Below, piece by piece: positions 25,417 through 33,611 of a DNA stretch of 64,000 bases (the first letter of the stretch is position 1; every line of letters starts with the position of its first letter). The notes beneath the pieces were generated by a model that was given only the letters and a program-made list of their open reading frames with translations, was not told the origin of the DNA and did not search any database. Origin of the DNA: a bacterium (GTDB taxonomy: Bacteria > Cyanobacteriota > Vampirovibrionia > Obscuribacterales > Obscuribacteraceae); assembly GCA_016124935.1 (NCBI GenBank), contig WGMS01000003.1:1-64000 (forward strand). The letters run 5' to 3'. The translations under genes and the position numbers were made by a program.

Positions 25417-25476
25417 AATTCCCTTACCGAGATCAAGAAGCTTCTCAAGACCACAACGAAACCTTGAGGAAAAAGA

Positions 25477-25773
25477 ATGAGAAAGAAGATGCGACGAGAA
25501 CCGACTCAACCAGGCGAAATTCTGCTTCATGAATTCCTCACTCCGCTTGGACTGAGCCAGAGCAAATTTGCTCGCCATGTGGGCTGGACTCAACCAAAAG
25601 TAAACGAAATAGTGACAGGTAAACGCGGTATAACGCCAGAAACTGCTATGGTGCTGGGTGATGCGCTCAACACAACTCCAGAATTCTGGCTTAACTTGCA
25701 GATGGCAGTCGACTTGTTTAGAGCAAAAAAGTCACACAAACAGGTGAAAACACTTAAACGCTCAATAAATTAG
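25477..25773 (+). CDS. higA: HigA-family antitoxin/regulator
   Basis: A 98-residue XRE helix-turn-helix protein of the HigA type: PTQPGEILLHEFLTPLGLSQSKFARHVGWTQPKVNEIVTGKRGITPETAMVLGDALNTTPEFWLNLQ is diagnostic. HigA antitoxins bind their own promoter and neutralise the HigB mRNase. No higB lies upstream: the 60 bases before it are non-coding and the preceding gene is a thioesterase, so this is an orphan. GAGG precedes the ATG by seven bases. Confidence 0.88.
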   Translation: MRKKMRREPTQPGEILLHEFLTPLGLSQSKFARHVGWTQPKVNEIVTGKRGITPETAMVLGDALNTTPEFWLNLQMAVDLFRAKKSHKQVKTLKRSIN

Positions 25774-25792
25774 CAAGCTAAGACACTTATCG

Positions 25793-26113
25793 TCACTTGT
25801 CGGCCCGATGGCGCATAACGCCAAGGTATTTGTCCCAAATCTCTTTGACGAAAGCAGCATCTGGATCTGGCAAAATTATGAGCCTGGTGTCTGCTTTGAG
25901 TTTTTCCCAGCTGGAAATAGCATCGTCTAACTCAGCAGGTTTATCCTTGAGCTTGTTGACGATGGCATCTTCAGTGTCTTCAATGCAGATCTGGCAGGTG
26001 GCCAAGTCGAAGACTCCCCGAGCTACCATTTCCGCTACGACATATGCAGCTGAATGTGGTATCAGCAGAGCTTCTATCATCACATTCGAATCAGCGAAAA
26101 GAACTGGCGTCAT
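25793..26113 (-). CDS. VapC-like PIN-domain toxin, C-terminally truncated
   Basis: A 106-residue PIN-domain protein. The first acidic residue is in LFADSNVMIEAL and a second acidic pair in CIEDTEDAIVNKL. The frame ends at MRHRADK, just where family members continue with the third acidic Asp (usually in a DAxIL motif) and about 30 more residues. It therefore lacks part of the metal site and is probably inactive. Its ATG overlaps the upstream AbrB-type antitoxin stop by four bases (ATGA), the normal vapBC arrangement. Confidence 0.7.
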   Translation of the reverse strand: MTPVLFADSNVMIEALLIPHSAAYVVAEMVARGVFDLATCQICIEDTEDAIVNKLKDKPAELDDAISSWEKLKADTRLIILPDPDAAFVKEIWDKYLGVMRHRADK

Positions 26114-26394
26114 TTCAGATCGGGATACCTTTCTGCTAGACGAGCTTCTTTGAGACGTTCTGCTTCTTGAATAATTTCCTCGGCGGAGACACCGGCTCTT
26201 TTGATAGCTTCTTGTGCTTTGCGAGCGGTTTCTTCAAGAATTTGGTTTTCAGGCAATAAGACAATGCAGTTGCCGACAACCAATTCTATGAGGGTATCTC
26301 CCTTGTCCAGTCCAAGGGCCTTACGTGCCTTGCTGGAGATGGTGACCTGACCTTTGCTGGTCATAGTTAGGCTGCGGAGTTTTGATTCTGTCAT
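26110..26394 (-). CDS. AbrB/SpoVT-type antitoxin (VapB-like)
   Basis: A 94-residue protein with an N-terminal swapped-hairpin DNA-binding domain: RSLTMTSKGQVTISSKARKALGLDKGDTL is the AbrB/MazE signature. The acidic C-terminus would bind the toxin. It is followed with ATGA overlap by the PIN toxin gene, and preceded by an inverted repeat (26413-26425) that is a likely autoregulatory operator. Confidence 0.88.
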   Translation of the reverse strand: MTESKLRSLTMTSKGQVTISSKARKALGLDKGDTLIELVVGNCIVLLPENQILEETARKAQEAIKRAGVSAEEIIQEAERLKEARLAERYPDLK

Positions 26395-26412
26395 GGCAGT
26401 TACCTGGATTTC

Positions 26413-26425
26413 TTACATACTGTAA
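26413..26425. promoter_or_regulatory. Candidate operator of the vapBC-like pair
   Basis: Perfect 5-base arms TTACA / TGTAA around TAC, 19 bases before the antitoxin ATG. On the minus strand TGTAAG and GTAAGGA recur several times just upstream, as expected for multiple antitoxin-binding sites. Confidence 0.45.
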
Positions 26426-26625
26426 TTCCTTACTTCCTTACAAGTATACCACTTCAGCAATAGTCATCTAAGTGCCTACTGCAATCACATTGAAAGACGC
26501 CGGCAGCGCAAAGAAAAAGAGAAAGCCCCAATGGAACTAGTTTGAAGCTGATAAATTTGGTCGATAAAAAAGGGCTAGATATTCTAGCCTGAATACTGGA
26601 CGAGCGATACTAATACCTGAGCGCA

Positions 26626-27216
26626 CTACTTATCGCTGTCCTTCTCTCCAGAACTCTCTTCAGCTCTCCCTTCGGAGTTATCCTCAGCTTTGGCTCCATC
26701 CTTTTCTTCAAACCATATACGATACTGGCAGAAACCTTCTTTATTCTTTCCAGCTCTTTCAAAATAGCCACGGGGACCACGCTTATCGCGGTGATAAAAA
26801 CGAAACTTCTCCTGCCCCTTCTCCATAGGCTCACAGATGACTCTTCCTGGCCTCGGCGGCATATAACCCTTCCAGTATTTGACTATGCCACTACTGAAGG
26901 TGATATTGGTTTTCTTATTCGCCGGGATCTCCCACTTGAATCTCTTATTAAATGGCAATAGCTCCCAGAAAGAATACATATATAGTTTCTCGTTGGTGTA
27001 GACGTTACCGGTGATCCAATCAGGCTGTTTGACCACCGACCCCTTCTGGGTGGTGGTATCATCACCAGCTTCGGTGCTCATCTTAGCTTCTTGCTGCTCC
27101 AGCTTCAGGTCATGATGCTGTTCTTCTACCGATATGCCGCCGCGAATCTCCCGGGCATCAACCGAACCAGAACAAATTCCCAGAACAATCAAAGCAACCA
27201 ACAATGAAAAACGCAT
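26626..27216 (-). CDS. Secreted protein of unknown function
   Basis: A 196-residue protein with a signal peptide (MRFSLLVALIVLGICSGSVDA). The mature region has a Tyr/Trp-rich middle (LYMYSFWELLPFNKRFKWEIP) and a highly charged C-terminal tail (EDNSEGRAEESSGEKDSDK) that is probably disordered. No family recognised. GGGAG precedes the ATG by seven bases. It is divergent from the next gene. Confidence 0.65.
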   Translation of the reverse strand: MRFSLLVALIVLGICSGSVDAREIRGGISVEEQHHDLKLEQQEAKMSTEAGDDTTTQKGSVVKQPDWITGNVYTNEKLYMYSFWELLPFNKRFKWEIPANKKTNITFSSGIVKYWKGYMPPRPGRVICEPMEKGQEKFRFYHRDKRGPRGYFERAGKNKEGFCQYRIWFEEKDGAKAEDNSEGRAEESSGEKDSDK

Positions 27217-27402
27217 AGTAAATCTCCCGCCAGGACTCCACAGAAGCCACGCCTGAAGGCAATTTTACAATTATATCGCCGGGTTTGAAACCATTCCACG
27301 AATAATTCACAAATCGGTGGTCTAATAAAGTCGGGTCCAACCCATTTACTAGTTTCCAGGCATCCCAAAACCGAATTACTTCCCTAGCCTCCGGTGATCC
27401 CT

Positions 27403-28257
27403 ATGAAACCGTCGCTTTACGACGCCCTGAAATATCTCTTTCTCGCCTTCGTCCTTTCCACAACCGGCGTGAGCGCCGTCAGCGCCGCTGACGACAGCGC
27501 CACCACCCCCAAGCTTACCCAAGCCAGCGAAGCCGGTCATGTCGAGCTTACCGAAAACGAGCTCTCCTACAAAAACATCCATCAAGAAGTCGTGGATGCC
27601 ATGGATAAACTGGAGCAATCAGGCGGCGGCATGAAGCCCCTGCTTAATTACCTGGCTCAGATAGACAACGCCTTTGAAGCAGGCGATCAAGAAGGCGCTC
27701 TCAAGAAGCTCCATTCTCTCAAAGAAGGCGTCGACCGCCAGCTCGCCAACGTCAAAGATATAAAAGAAAGAAAACTACAAGCCCAGATAGCAGAGCCAGA
27801 GCCAATGCAGAGCCTGGAGCAAGCTGTGCGCACCGCCGCTCTCCCCCAGAAAGAGCCTGCCCGAGTTCTAGTGAACGCCTTGCAAGAAGCCCAATCCAGA
27901 GTAAACAGCAATTCTTCAACGGCTTCCAATTTCCGCGGCTCGGCCAACGACTATCTCAAGTTGGTAGTTAAGGACATCGTCGCCCGGGAGCTCGGCACCA
28001 TCTCCCTGCCTGTAAACGGTCCATTCCGCCTGGAGCGCTTCAGAATTGCCCAGCGAATAAGCGAATTACAAAAGGGCGGTCAGGACATATCCAACTATCT
28101 TGCTTACTACAACAAAACCGAAGAGATTGCCAGAGCAGCCAAGCAGAGCCCCGGCCGCATCGGCGAATTAAGCGGCAATGTCCAGTATCTGAGCCAGCAA
28201 CTACAGTTGCCGCCGCTCTCCGGTTCATTGTCCGCCAACGCCAGAGTCTACAGATAA
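27403..28257 (+). CDS. Secreted helical protein of unknown function
   Basis: About 284 residues with a signal peptide (LKYLFLAFVLSTTGVSAVSAA). The remainder is Ala/Glu/Gln-rich and helical, with several amphipathic segments (DNAFEAGDQEGALKKLHSLK) like degenerate helical repeats. The ATG at 27403 is preferred to a GTG nine bases upstream. It is followed 18 bases later by the TPR/pseudopilin-like gene, so the two are probably cotranscribed. Function unknown. Confidence 0.65.
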   Translation: MKPSLYDALKYLFLAFVLSTTGVSAVSAADDSATTPKLTQASEAGHVELTENELSYKNIHQEVVDAMDKLEQSGGGMKPLLNYLAQIDNAFEAGDQEGALKKLHSLKEGVDRQLANVKDIKERKLQAQIAEPEPMQSLEQAVRTAALPQKEPARVLVNALQEAQSRVNSNSSTASNFRGSANDYLKLVVKDIVARELGTISLPVNGPFRLERFRIAQRISELQKGGQDISNYLAYYNKTEEIARAAKQSPGRIGELSGNVQYLSQQLQLPPLSGSLSANARVYR

Positions 28258-28275
28258 ACGCGGAGTATTGAGAAA

Positions 28276-29757
28276 GTGGCATTCGAAGACATCACCCGCC
28301 AACTGAAAGCCACCGACGAAGGTCTGGCAAAAGCTAGAGAGCTTGCCGCCCGGGGAGACTTCAACGCTGCCGAGCAGTTGCTCAACAAAAATCTCAATTT
28401 CGTGGTCGAGTTCTACGGTGCCAGCAGCCTTAAAACCTGCAATGTTCTGCTTGATCTGGCCGACGTCAATTATGCTCAAGAAAAATATGCCAGTGTGATA
28501 ACTTCCTTACAGCAAGTGCTTATCACCAACGACAAAGAAGCTCTCTACTCTCAAGAGGAGCTTCTCTCGATCAAATTCAAATTCGCCAAAGCGCTGGAGC
28601 ACGGCGGCAACCATCAAGACGCCTGCAATTTTTATCAATCTCTTCTAAATGACGCAAGCACTACTTTCGGTGCCTCTTCGCGCTTCACCAGAAGTGTCGC
28701 CGAAAGCCTGAACGCCCTCACCAGACGTCACAGCGCTAGAATCAAAAATGTCGAGGACGCTCAGGAACAAGCCTCTCAGTTCGATACCGGCAAGAATCTA
28801 ATCGTAAGATACTCCAGGCAGTCAAACGCCGACGGCTCCACCGCCTCTGGTGCATATTCTCAGCAAAAAAGCTTCCAGGAGATAAGAAATTTCTACAAAG
28901 ACGGCGACCCAAGCACTACCCAAAGCGGCGGCAAGACTCTGGCTCGTCGCCTGGGTCCAGGTCTTACCCTGGTAGCGGCGACACTTTTGTGCGTAGGAAT
29001 CATGCTCTCCGGCATACTCACCGACAAAACCGGCATCACTGGTGGTGCATCTACTACGGCCGACAGCGCCTCTTCCGCAAGAGCGGCGCTTGATATATCC
29101 GCCGGCACATTACCGCCTGGCTCATACTGCACCGTCGATGGTCTCAAATCCCTGACCATCGTAAAAGAAGGAGAGGCAGTGCTCTATTCAAACGGCATCG
29201 AGGCCAAAGTGCCCCTGGAAAAATGCGGCAGCGAGGTCTATCTTGGCGAAGGTGCAAGTAAAAAAATATTCCGCACCAGTCGCCATGGCCTGGTCGACGA
29301 CCAGAATATTATTCTTTATAAAGCCGGTGTGCCGGAGCTGGAGACAGCCAAAGCGCTGAGGACCATGGCAGCCAATCTGAATAGTTATTACCAGGACAAC
29401 GGACGCTATCCGACCAGCCAGGCGCAGCTTCGCTCTATGGATGACAGAGCCAGCTTCAAGAATCCTCTGAACCAGGGCATTTCTCATCCGCGACTGATGC
29501 AGGTTATAGATAGAGGGTCCTCCAGCAAGATGACTCTGGCCGACTATAACTATGCCAATCAGTTTACGGCTCAACTGGTCACAGACTCTGGCGAGAGCGG
29601 CGAGCCCTGCGGCGTCGAGATCTATGTCTGTCCAATGTCAGACCGCGGCGAGACCGTCGTGCTAAGAGCCTACGACTCGAATGGCAGACTGCTGCCTTCC
29701 AGCCATGCCGGACGTTGTTATGCGCTGGTTCTCAATAGCGGGCAAATCCACTCTTAA
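28276..29757 (+). CDS. TPR membrane protein with pseudopilin-like C-terminal domain
   Basis: A 493-residue protein starting at GTG. Residues ~10-150 contain TPR-type helix pairs (ARGDFNAAEQLLNKNL, YAQEKYASVITSLQQVL). A transmembrane helix follows (LTLVAATLLCVGIMLSGIL, about 236-254), then an extracytoplasmic part. The segment LRTMAANLNSYYQDNGRYPTSQAQLRSM strongly resembles the core of type II secretion/type IV major pseudopilins after their N-terminal helix, without a prepilin cleavage site. This suggests a fusion of a cytoplasmic TPR module to a pilin-like outer domain. The role is unknown. Confidence 0.6.
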   Translation: MAFEDITRQLKATDEGLAKARELAARGDFNAAEQLLNKNLNFVVEFYGASSLKTCNVLLDLADVNYAQEKYASVITSLQQVLITNDKEALYSQEELLSIKFKFAKALEHGGNHQDACNFYQSLLNDASTTFGASSRFTRSVAESLNALTRRHSARIKNVEDAQEQASQFDTGKNLIVRYSRQSNADGSTASGAYSQQKSFQEIRNFYKDGDPSTTQSGGKTLARRLGPGLTLVAATLLCVGIMLSGILTDKTGITGGASTTADSASSARAALDISAGTLPPGSYCTVDGLKSLTIVKEGEAVLYSNGIEAKVPLEKCGSEVYLGEGASKKIFRTSRHGLVDDQNIILYKAGVPELETAKALRTMAANLNSYYQDNGRYPTSQAQLRSMDDRASFKNPLNQGISHPRLMQVIDRGSSSKMTLADYNYANQFTAQLVTDSGESGEPCGVEIYVCPMSDRGETVVLRAYDSNGRLLPSSHAGRCYALVLNSGQIHS

Positions 29758-29849
29758 AAGAACCGCGGAAAGCTCGAAGGATAATATGCTGCTATGCTTA
29801 TCTGATACCTGGATGTCAGAGACAGTTATTTGTAGATTTATTGTTCACC

Positions 29850-31142
29850 ATGGCCAAGACTGAGCACCGCACCCATCGTTACTATTGCCTGCCTTCTGTA
29901 GAATGGGCGGCCTCGACACTATTTATATCGACATTGTCATTGTCGATTTCGACGATGCCGGTAAACGCTGCACCGGCAGCTAAGCCACCGGCAAAAAAGG
30001 CTGTGGCAAAGCCCGCTGCCAAACCCGCGGTCTCAGAAGACCAGTTTATGCAGAGCCTGCAAGAAAAAATCTCTTCCACCCCGAACAAAATTCCGGTGGA
30101 TAAAGACACAAAAGTGGTGGTGATGATAAACATATCCGGCACAGGAGCGCTGGAGTCGGTCACGGTCAAAGAATCTTCCGGTATTGCCGCCCTGGACGCC
30201 GAGGCCGTCGCCCGGGTCAAATCGGCGGCGCCTTTTGGCGCGATGCCGCCAGGCTTCAAAACAGGTCTGAATCTGACCTATACCTTCCAATTCAAGGCGG
30301 CGATTAGAGCGGGCGCACCGCAAGAGAAGGTCGACACCGAGCCTTATATGCAAGAGCTGGCGAGAAAAGTGAGCGATGTCTGGAGCCCACCGGATGTACC
30401 CAAGAGCTGCACTGTAAGCCTTAATTTCGTGCTCGACAAAGAAGGCAAGGTCAAGAGCGTGGAAATAACACGGCCCTCGGGCTTCGAAGTGGTGGACGAA
30501 AAAGCCAGACAGGCGGTAATGAGAGCCGCCCCGTACGGCAATCTGCCAGAAGGACTCAATATTTTGCCTGTGCGCTACATGTTCGCCGCCGGTCCGTCGG
30601 AGGGCGGAGCTGAAAAGTATCAATGGAACGGAAAACCTCTAGAAAAAGCAAACTGGCAGGTAAGCCGCAGCGGCAGCACGCTGAAGCCTCTTGATGTAAG
30701 CAAAAAGGTCGAGAATCAGGTCAACGACCGCAAATGGAAGATTCAAGACGAAATAGAGAGCTTGAAAAGCCGCCTGGAGAAAGCCGACGCCCAGAATAAA
30801 AAGGCGGAAATTCTTGCCGATATCGGCAGGAACTACAGAAAAATCAATGATTTCGAAAATGCCACTCGCTCCTTCGAGCAAGCCGCCGCCATTCTAAAGT
30901 CAGAAAATACCGCTGACGAAGCGATTCTAAAAGCTGAGCTGGCCGAAGCCTATTTTACAAAAGGCGATAGCGACAGGGCACTCGGGCTTTTTGAAGAAGC
31001 AGCCTCTAGATTGCGAACCGATAAAACCGAGAATGTGGCAGAGTTGAAGAAGGTCTTACAAGAATATGCCAGGGCACTTTATAAAGTAAAACGAACAGAA
31101 GAAGCCGACAAGCTCTATGCCGAGATCCGTAGCCTGAAATAA
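29850..31142 (+). CDS. TonB C-terminal-domain protein with TPR tail
   Basis: About 430 residues. An N-terminal hydrophobic stretch (ASTLFISTLSLSISTMPVNA) is followed by a short Ala/Pro/Lys-rich linker typical of TonB-like proteins. Two TonB-C-like domains follow, each with a G-x-(L/V)-x-S-V-x-(V/I) strand and a later helix containing AVA or AVM (about 70-160 and 175-265). The C-terminal ~140 residues hold a coiled-coil-like helix and TPR repeats. No ExbB or ExbD is nearby, so energy coupling is doubtful; a periplasmic scaffold is as likely. Confidence 0.7.
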   Translation: MAKTEHRTHRYYCLPSVEWAASTLFISTLSLSISTMPVNAAPAAKPPAKKAVAKPAAKPAVSEDQFMQSLQEKISSTPNKIPVDKDTKVVVMINISGTGALESVTVKESSGIAALDAEAVARVKSAAPFGAMPPGFKTGLNLTYTFQFKAAIRAGAPQEKVDTEPYMQELARKVSDVWSPPDVPKSCTVSLNFVLDKEGKVKSVEITRPSGFEVVDEKARQAVMRAAPYGNLPEGLNILPVRYMFAAGPSEGGAEKYQWNGKPLEKANWQVSRSGSTLKPLDVSKKVENQVNDRKWKIQDEIESLKSRLEKADAQNKKAEILADIGRNYRKINDFENATRSFEQAAAILKSENTADEAILKAELAEAYFTKGDSDRALGLFEEAASRLRTDKTENVAELKKVLQEYARALYKVKRTEEADKLYAEIRSLK

Positions 31143-31247
31143 TTCTCCTGTACATGGCGTCATAACTGCCCGGGGGTCGGTTTATAATGACCCTCCGGTA
31201 TAAAATACAATGCGTTCTCTGACAAGCATATCCAGGAGGCTTCAACC

Positions 31248-32135
31248 GTGAACAAGATTCTGCCCCTTTCGGCTGCCACAGCCTTGACCCTTGCCATCGG
31301 TTCGATTCTTCCGAGTATGGCTCAAGAGCTGCGTCCGGCGCTGCCGGAGACAGAAGCGGCTCAGGTTAATCCCCTGCCGGAGGAAGTGGTCAAAGAAGAG
31401 GAGAAAGCCGAAGGAATAAGCGCTCCAGAGGAGAAGCACAGCTTCAAAGACGACCATGGCGTCGTAACCGACACTGCTAAAACCGTAGGCAAAGGTGTAG
31501 AGGCGGTCGGTAAAGGTGCCGTCGAAGGCGTGGAAGCTGTCGGCAAGGGCGCCGGCAAGGTCGGCAAGGGCGCGGTTGTAGGTGCCGAAGCCGTAGGCAA
31601 GGGTGCCGTAGTCGGTGTCGAAGCTGTCGGCAAAGGCGTGGGCAAAGGAGCCGAGAAAGTCGGCAAAGGCGCCGTCGTCGGTGTCGAAGCTGTCGGCAAA
31701 GGCGCAGGCAAGGTCGGCAAAGGCGCCGTGGTCGGTGCCGAGAAAGTCGGCAAAGGCGCTGTGGTCGGGGTCGAAGCTGTCGGCAAGGGCGCCGGCAAAG
31801 TCGGCAAAGGTGCCGTGGTCGGCGCCGAGAAAGTCGGTAAAGGCGCTGTGGTCGGTGTCGAAGCCGTCGGTAAGGGAGCGGTGGTCGGAGCCGAAGCTGT
31901 AGGCAAAGGCGTGGAGAAACTTGGCAAAGGCCTGGTGGATGGAATTAAAAAAGTTGGCGGTGGCGTCATGCCTAAATCCGGTCCGGGCCATAGCCAGAAC
32001 CAGAGCCACAACCTTTCAAATAGCGCACCGGCAGCAGCACCGGCAAAAGCTCCGACGCCCCAAGTGACTCAGTCGGTGTCGGCTCCCGAAACCAAACCAG
32101 GCTCTGACCTGGAGAAAGCCCAGGGCTGGGAGTAA
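31248..32135 (+). CDS. Secreted 11-residue-repeat amphipathic protein
   Basis: A 295-residue protein starting at GTG behind CAGGAGG. The signal peptide (LSAATALTLAIGSILPSMAQ) is followed by an acidic linker, then about 158 residues (80-237) of repeats: 11-residue units of the form VGKGAVVGxEx alternating with 7-residue VGKGAGK units. The tail is Ser/Asn/Pro/Ala-rich and probably disordered. An 11-residue period favours an amphipathic 11/3 helix, as in alpha-synuclein, apolipoproteins and LEA proteins, so membrane or lipid binding or desiccation protection is possible. The family is not known to me. Confidence 0.75.
   Translation: MNKILPLSAATALTLAIGSILPSMAQELRPALPETEAAQVNPLPEEVVKEEEKAEGISAPEEKHSFKDDHGVVTDTAKTVGKGVEAVGKGAVEGVEAVGKGAGKVGKGAVVGAEAVGKGAVVGVEAVGKGVGKGAEKVGKGAVVGVEAVGKGAGKVGKGAVVGAEKVGKGAVVGVEAVGKGAGKVGKGAVVGAEKVGKGAVVGVEAVGKGAVVGAEAVGKGVEKLGKGLVDGIKKVGGGVMPKSGPGHSQNQSHNLSNSAPAAAPAKAPTPQVTQSVSAPETKPGSDLEKAQGWE
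31485..31958 (+). repeat. In-frame tandem repeats of 33 and 21 bases
   Basis: DNA repeats encoding VGKGAVVGxEx (33 bases) and VGKGAGK (21 bases) units, about fifteen in all, inside the secreted repeat protein. Codons vary between copies, so the array is not recently expanded. Long open frames on the opposite strand here arise from the repeats. Confidence 0.85.
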
Positions 32136-32168
32136 AATAGAATCCGGGTTTCTGGGTAGATACTATCT

Positions 32169-33344
32169 ATGGACCGTGGAACAGAATCAGATAATTCAGA
32201 CAGCAAGAAGAGCAATTCCTTTACGCTAGCCGATAGCGGGGAATTTGTTAAAGCCTTCGAGCTTTTCGACCCGGGCAAAAAAACCTCTAATGCCTCTTCT
32301 GAAATCGGTCAGAGGTTCGAACTAGCAAAGCCGGACTCGAAAGAAACAAATACCCCGTTCAACCTGGACGAATTCTTCGGTCCAAGGTCCGGGGCGACAG
32401 ATGCCGACAGGAAGCTAGAAGAACAACCTGCGCTTACGCCTTTCAATATTGACGAATTCTTCGGTCCAAAAGCCGGCTCCGGTACCGCCGCCGACTCCCA
32501 CCCGAAAGAAACCGAAAAAGCACGCGAAGTGGAAGAAGCAACTCCCAAAGCAGGCAGCCAAGACCGCCTGACCGACACGGTTAATTCTATAAAAGACATT
32601 CCTGCAATTCATGAGCAGATGGTTGTTGTGACTACCCCATATAAAGAGAGCACCACAGGCACACTGCGCATCTATGACCGAAATACCGATGGAACCTGGG
32701 TGGACAGCGGGGAGAGAATAGCGGTTAATGTCGGTCGCAACGGTCTTTCCTGGTCGGTTGATAATGGCGATCTGCTGGATAGCGAAAAGGTGAATGGACG
32801 TCGCAAGGTCGAAGGCGACGGCACCGGACCGATTGGTCTCTTCACCATAGAAGGTGGCTTCGGTCTCAAGAACAGCAACGCCATAGAATCCCAACTGGCC
32901 GACCATGGCGCCGTACCTGGCGACACAATGCCGTACCGCCAGATCGTACCGGGCTCGCAGTGGGTGAGCACCGCAGAGAATTATAACCAGTGGATAGACG
33001 ACGGCAACCACAACTATGCCGTCCGCGAGAATCTCCACTCTATAGCTCGTTCCGGACCATATGAATATGGACTGGTGCTGGGCTATAACGGTGCCGATAT
33101 GTTCGACGGTCGCACCGCCTCTAATTATCCGCCCGGACATGCTCAGTACAAAGGAGGAAGCGCCATCTTCGGCCATGTATGGAAAGGGCCTGGCGTTCCC
33201 ACAGCTGGATGCACCGCCATGAGCAGAGAAAACATGCTTCATGTAATGGCTACTCTACAACGCTCGCAGAATCCGCTCTGGTTACAGATTCCGGAGTCTG
33301 AATTGAGCAAGCTGGAGAGCATGCGCTTTCAATCGCGCTCTTGA
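32169..33344 (+). CDS. L,D-transpeptidase (YkuD/YafK-like) domain protein
   Basis: A 391-residue protein. The C-terminal ~220 residues look like an L,D-transpeptidase: a strand region VVVTTPYKESTTGTLRIY, GTGPIGLFTI, and the active-site segment FGHVWKGPGVPTAGCTAM with conserved His and nucleophilic Cys. Such enzymes make 3-3 cross-links in peptidoglycan or attach proteins to it. No signal peptide is present, unlike typical members. The first ~170 residues are disordered and contain two copies of PFN(L/I)DEFFGP (residues 63-72 and 91-100). Confidence 0.75.
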   Translation: MDRGTESDNSDSKKSNSFTLADSGEFVKAFELFDPGKKTSNASSEIGQRFELAKPDSKETNTPFNLDEFFGPRSGATDADRKLEEQPALTPFNIDEFFGPKAGSGTAADSHPKETEKAREVEEATPKAGSQDRLTDTVNSIKDIPAIHEQMVVVTTPYKESTTGTLRIYDRNTDGTWVDSGERIAVNVGRNGLSWSVDNGDLLDSEKVNGRRKVEGDGTGPIGLFTIEGGFGLKNSNAIESQLADHGAVPGDTMPYRQIVPGSQWVSTAENYNQWIDDGNHNYAVRENLHSIARSGPYEYGLVLGYNGADMFDGRTASNYPPGHAQYKGGSAIFGHVWKGPGVPTAGCTAMSRENMLHVMATLQRSQNPLWLQIPESELSKLESMRFQSRS

Positions 33345-33469
33345 GCCCTTGAGCGCCTGGCACCATATACACCACCATTTGCAATATTACCTTTGTTAAG
33401 TGCCTTTGTATCCGTTTGCTTAATAAACTATTGCCTTGCCTCGATCCCGGCCTTACGCTAATGCGAGAA

Positions 33470-33492
33470 GCGACAGAATTGCGCTCTGTCGC
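33470..33492. repeat. Hairpin in intergenic region
   Basis: Perfect arms GCGACAGA / TCTGTCGC around ATTGCGC between the transpeptidase-like and HAD genes. No T-tract follows on either strand, so an RNA structure or protein site is possible but unproven. The rest of the 267-base gap shows nothing definite. Confidence 0.4.
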
Positions 33493-33611
33493 CACATACA
33501 GCCCCACAGGCATAGTTAGCCAATCAAAAAATAAGGAATAGAGACAAGACCTTTATATCTTTAGTCCAGATGCCTGATGCCGGCTGTGATTCTTTTACGG
33601 AGGCACCGCAT

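Noticed and set aside
31242..32009. Long antisense open frames (255 and 216 codons) opposite the repeat gene
   Set aside because: They arise from the repeat periodicity; their products are Phe/Ala/Asp or Pro/Thr low complexity, without ribosome sites, while the plus-strand product has a clean signal peptide and GGAGG.
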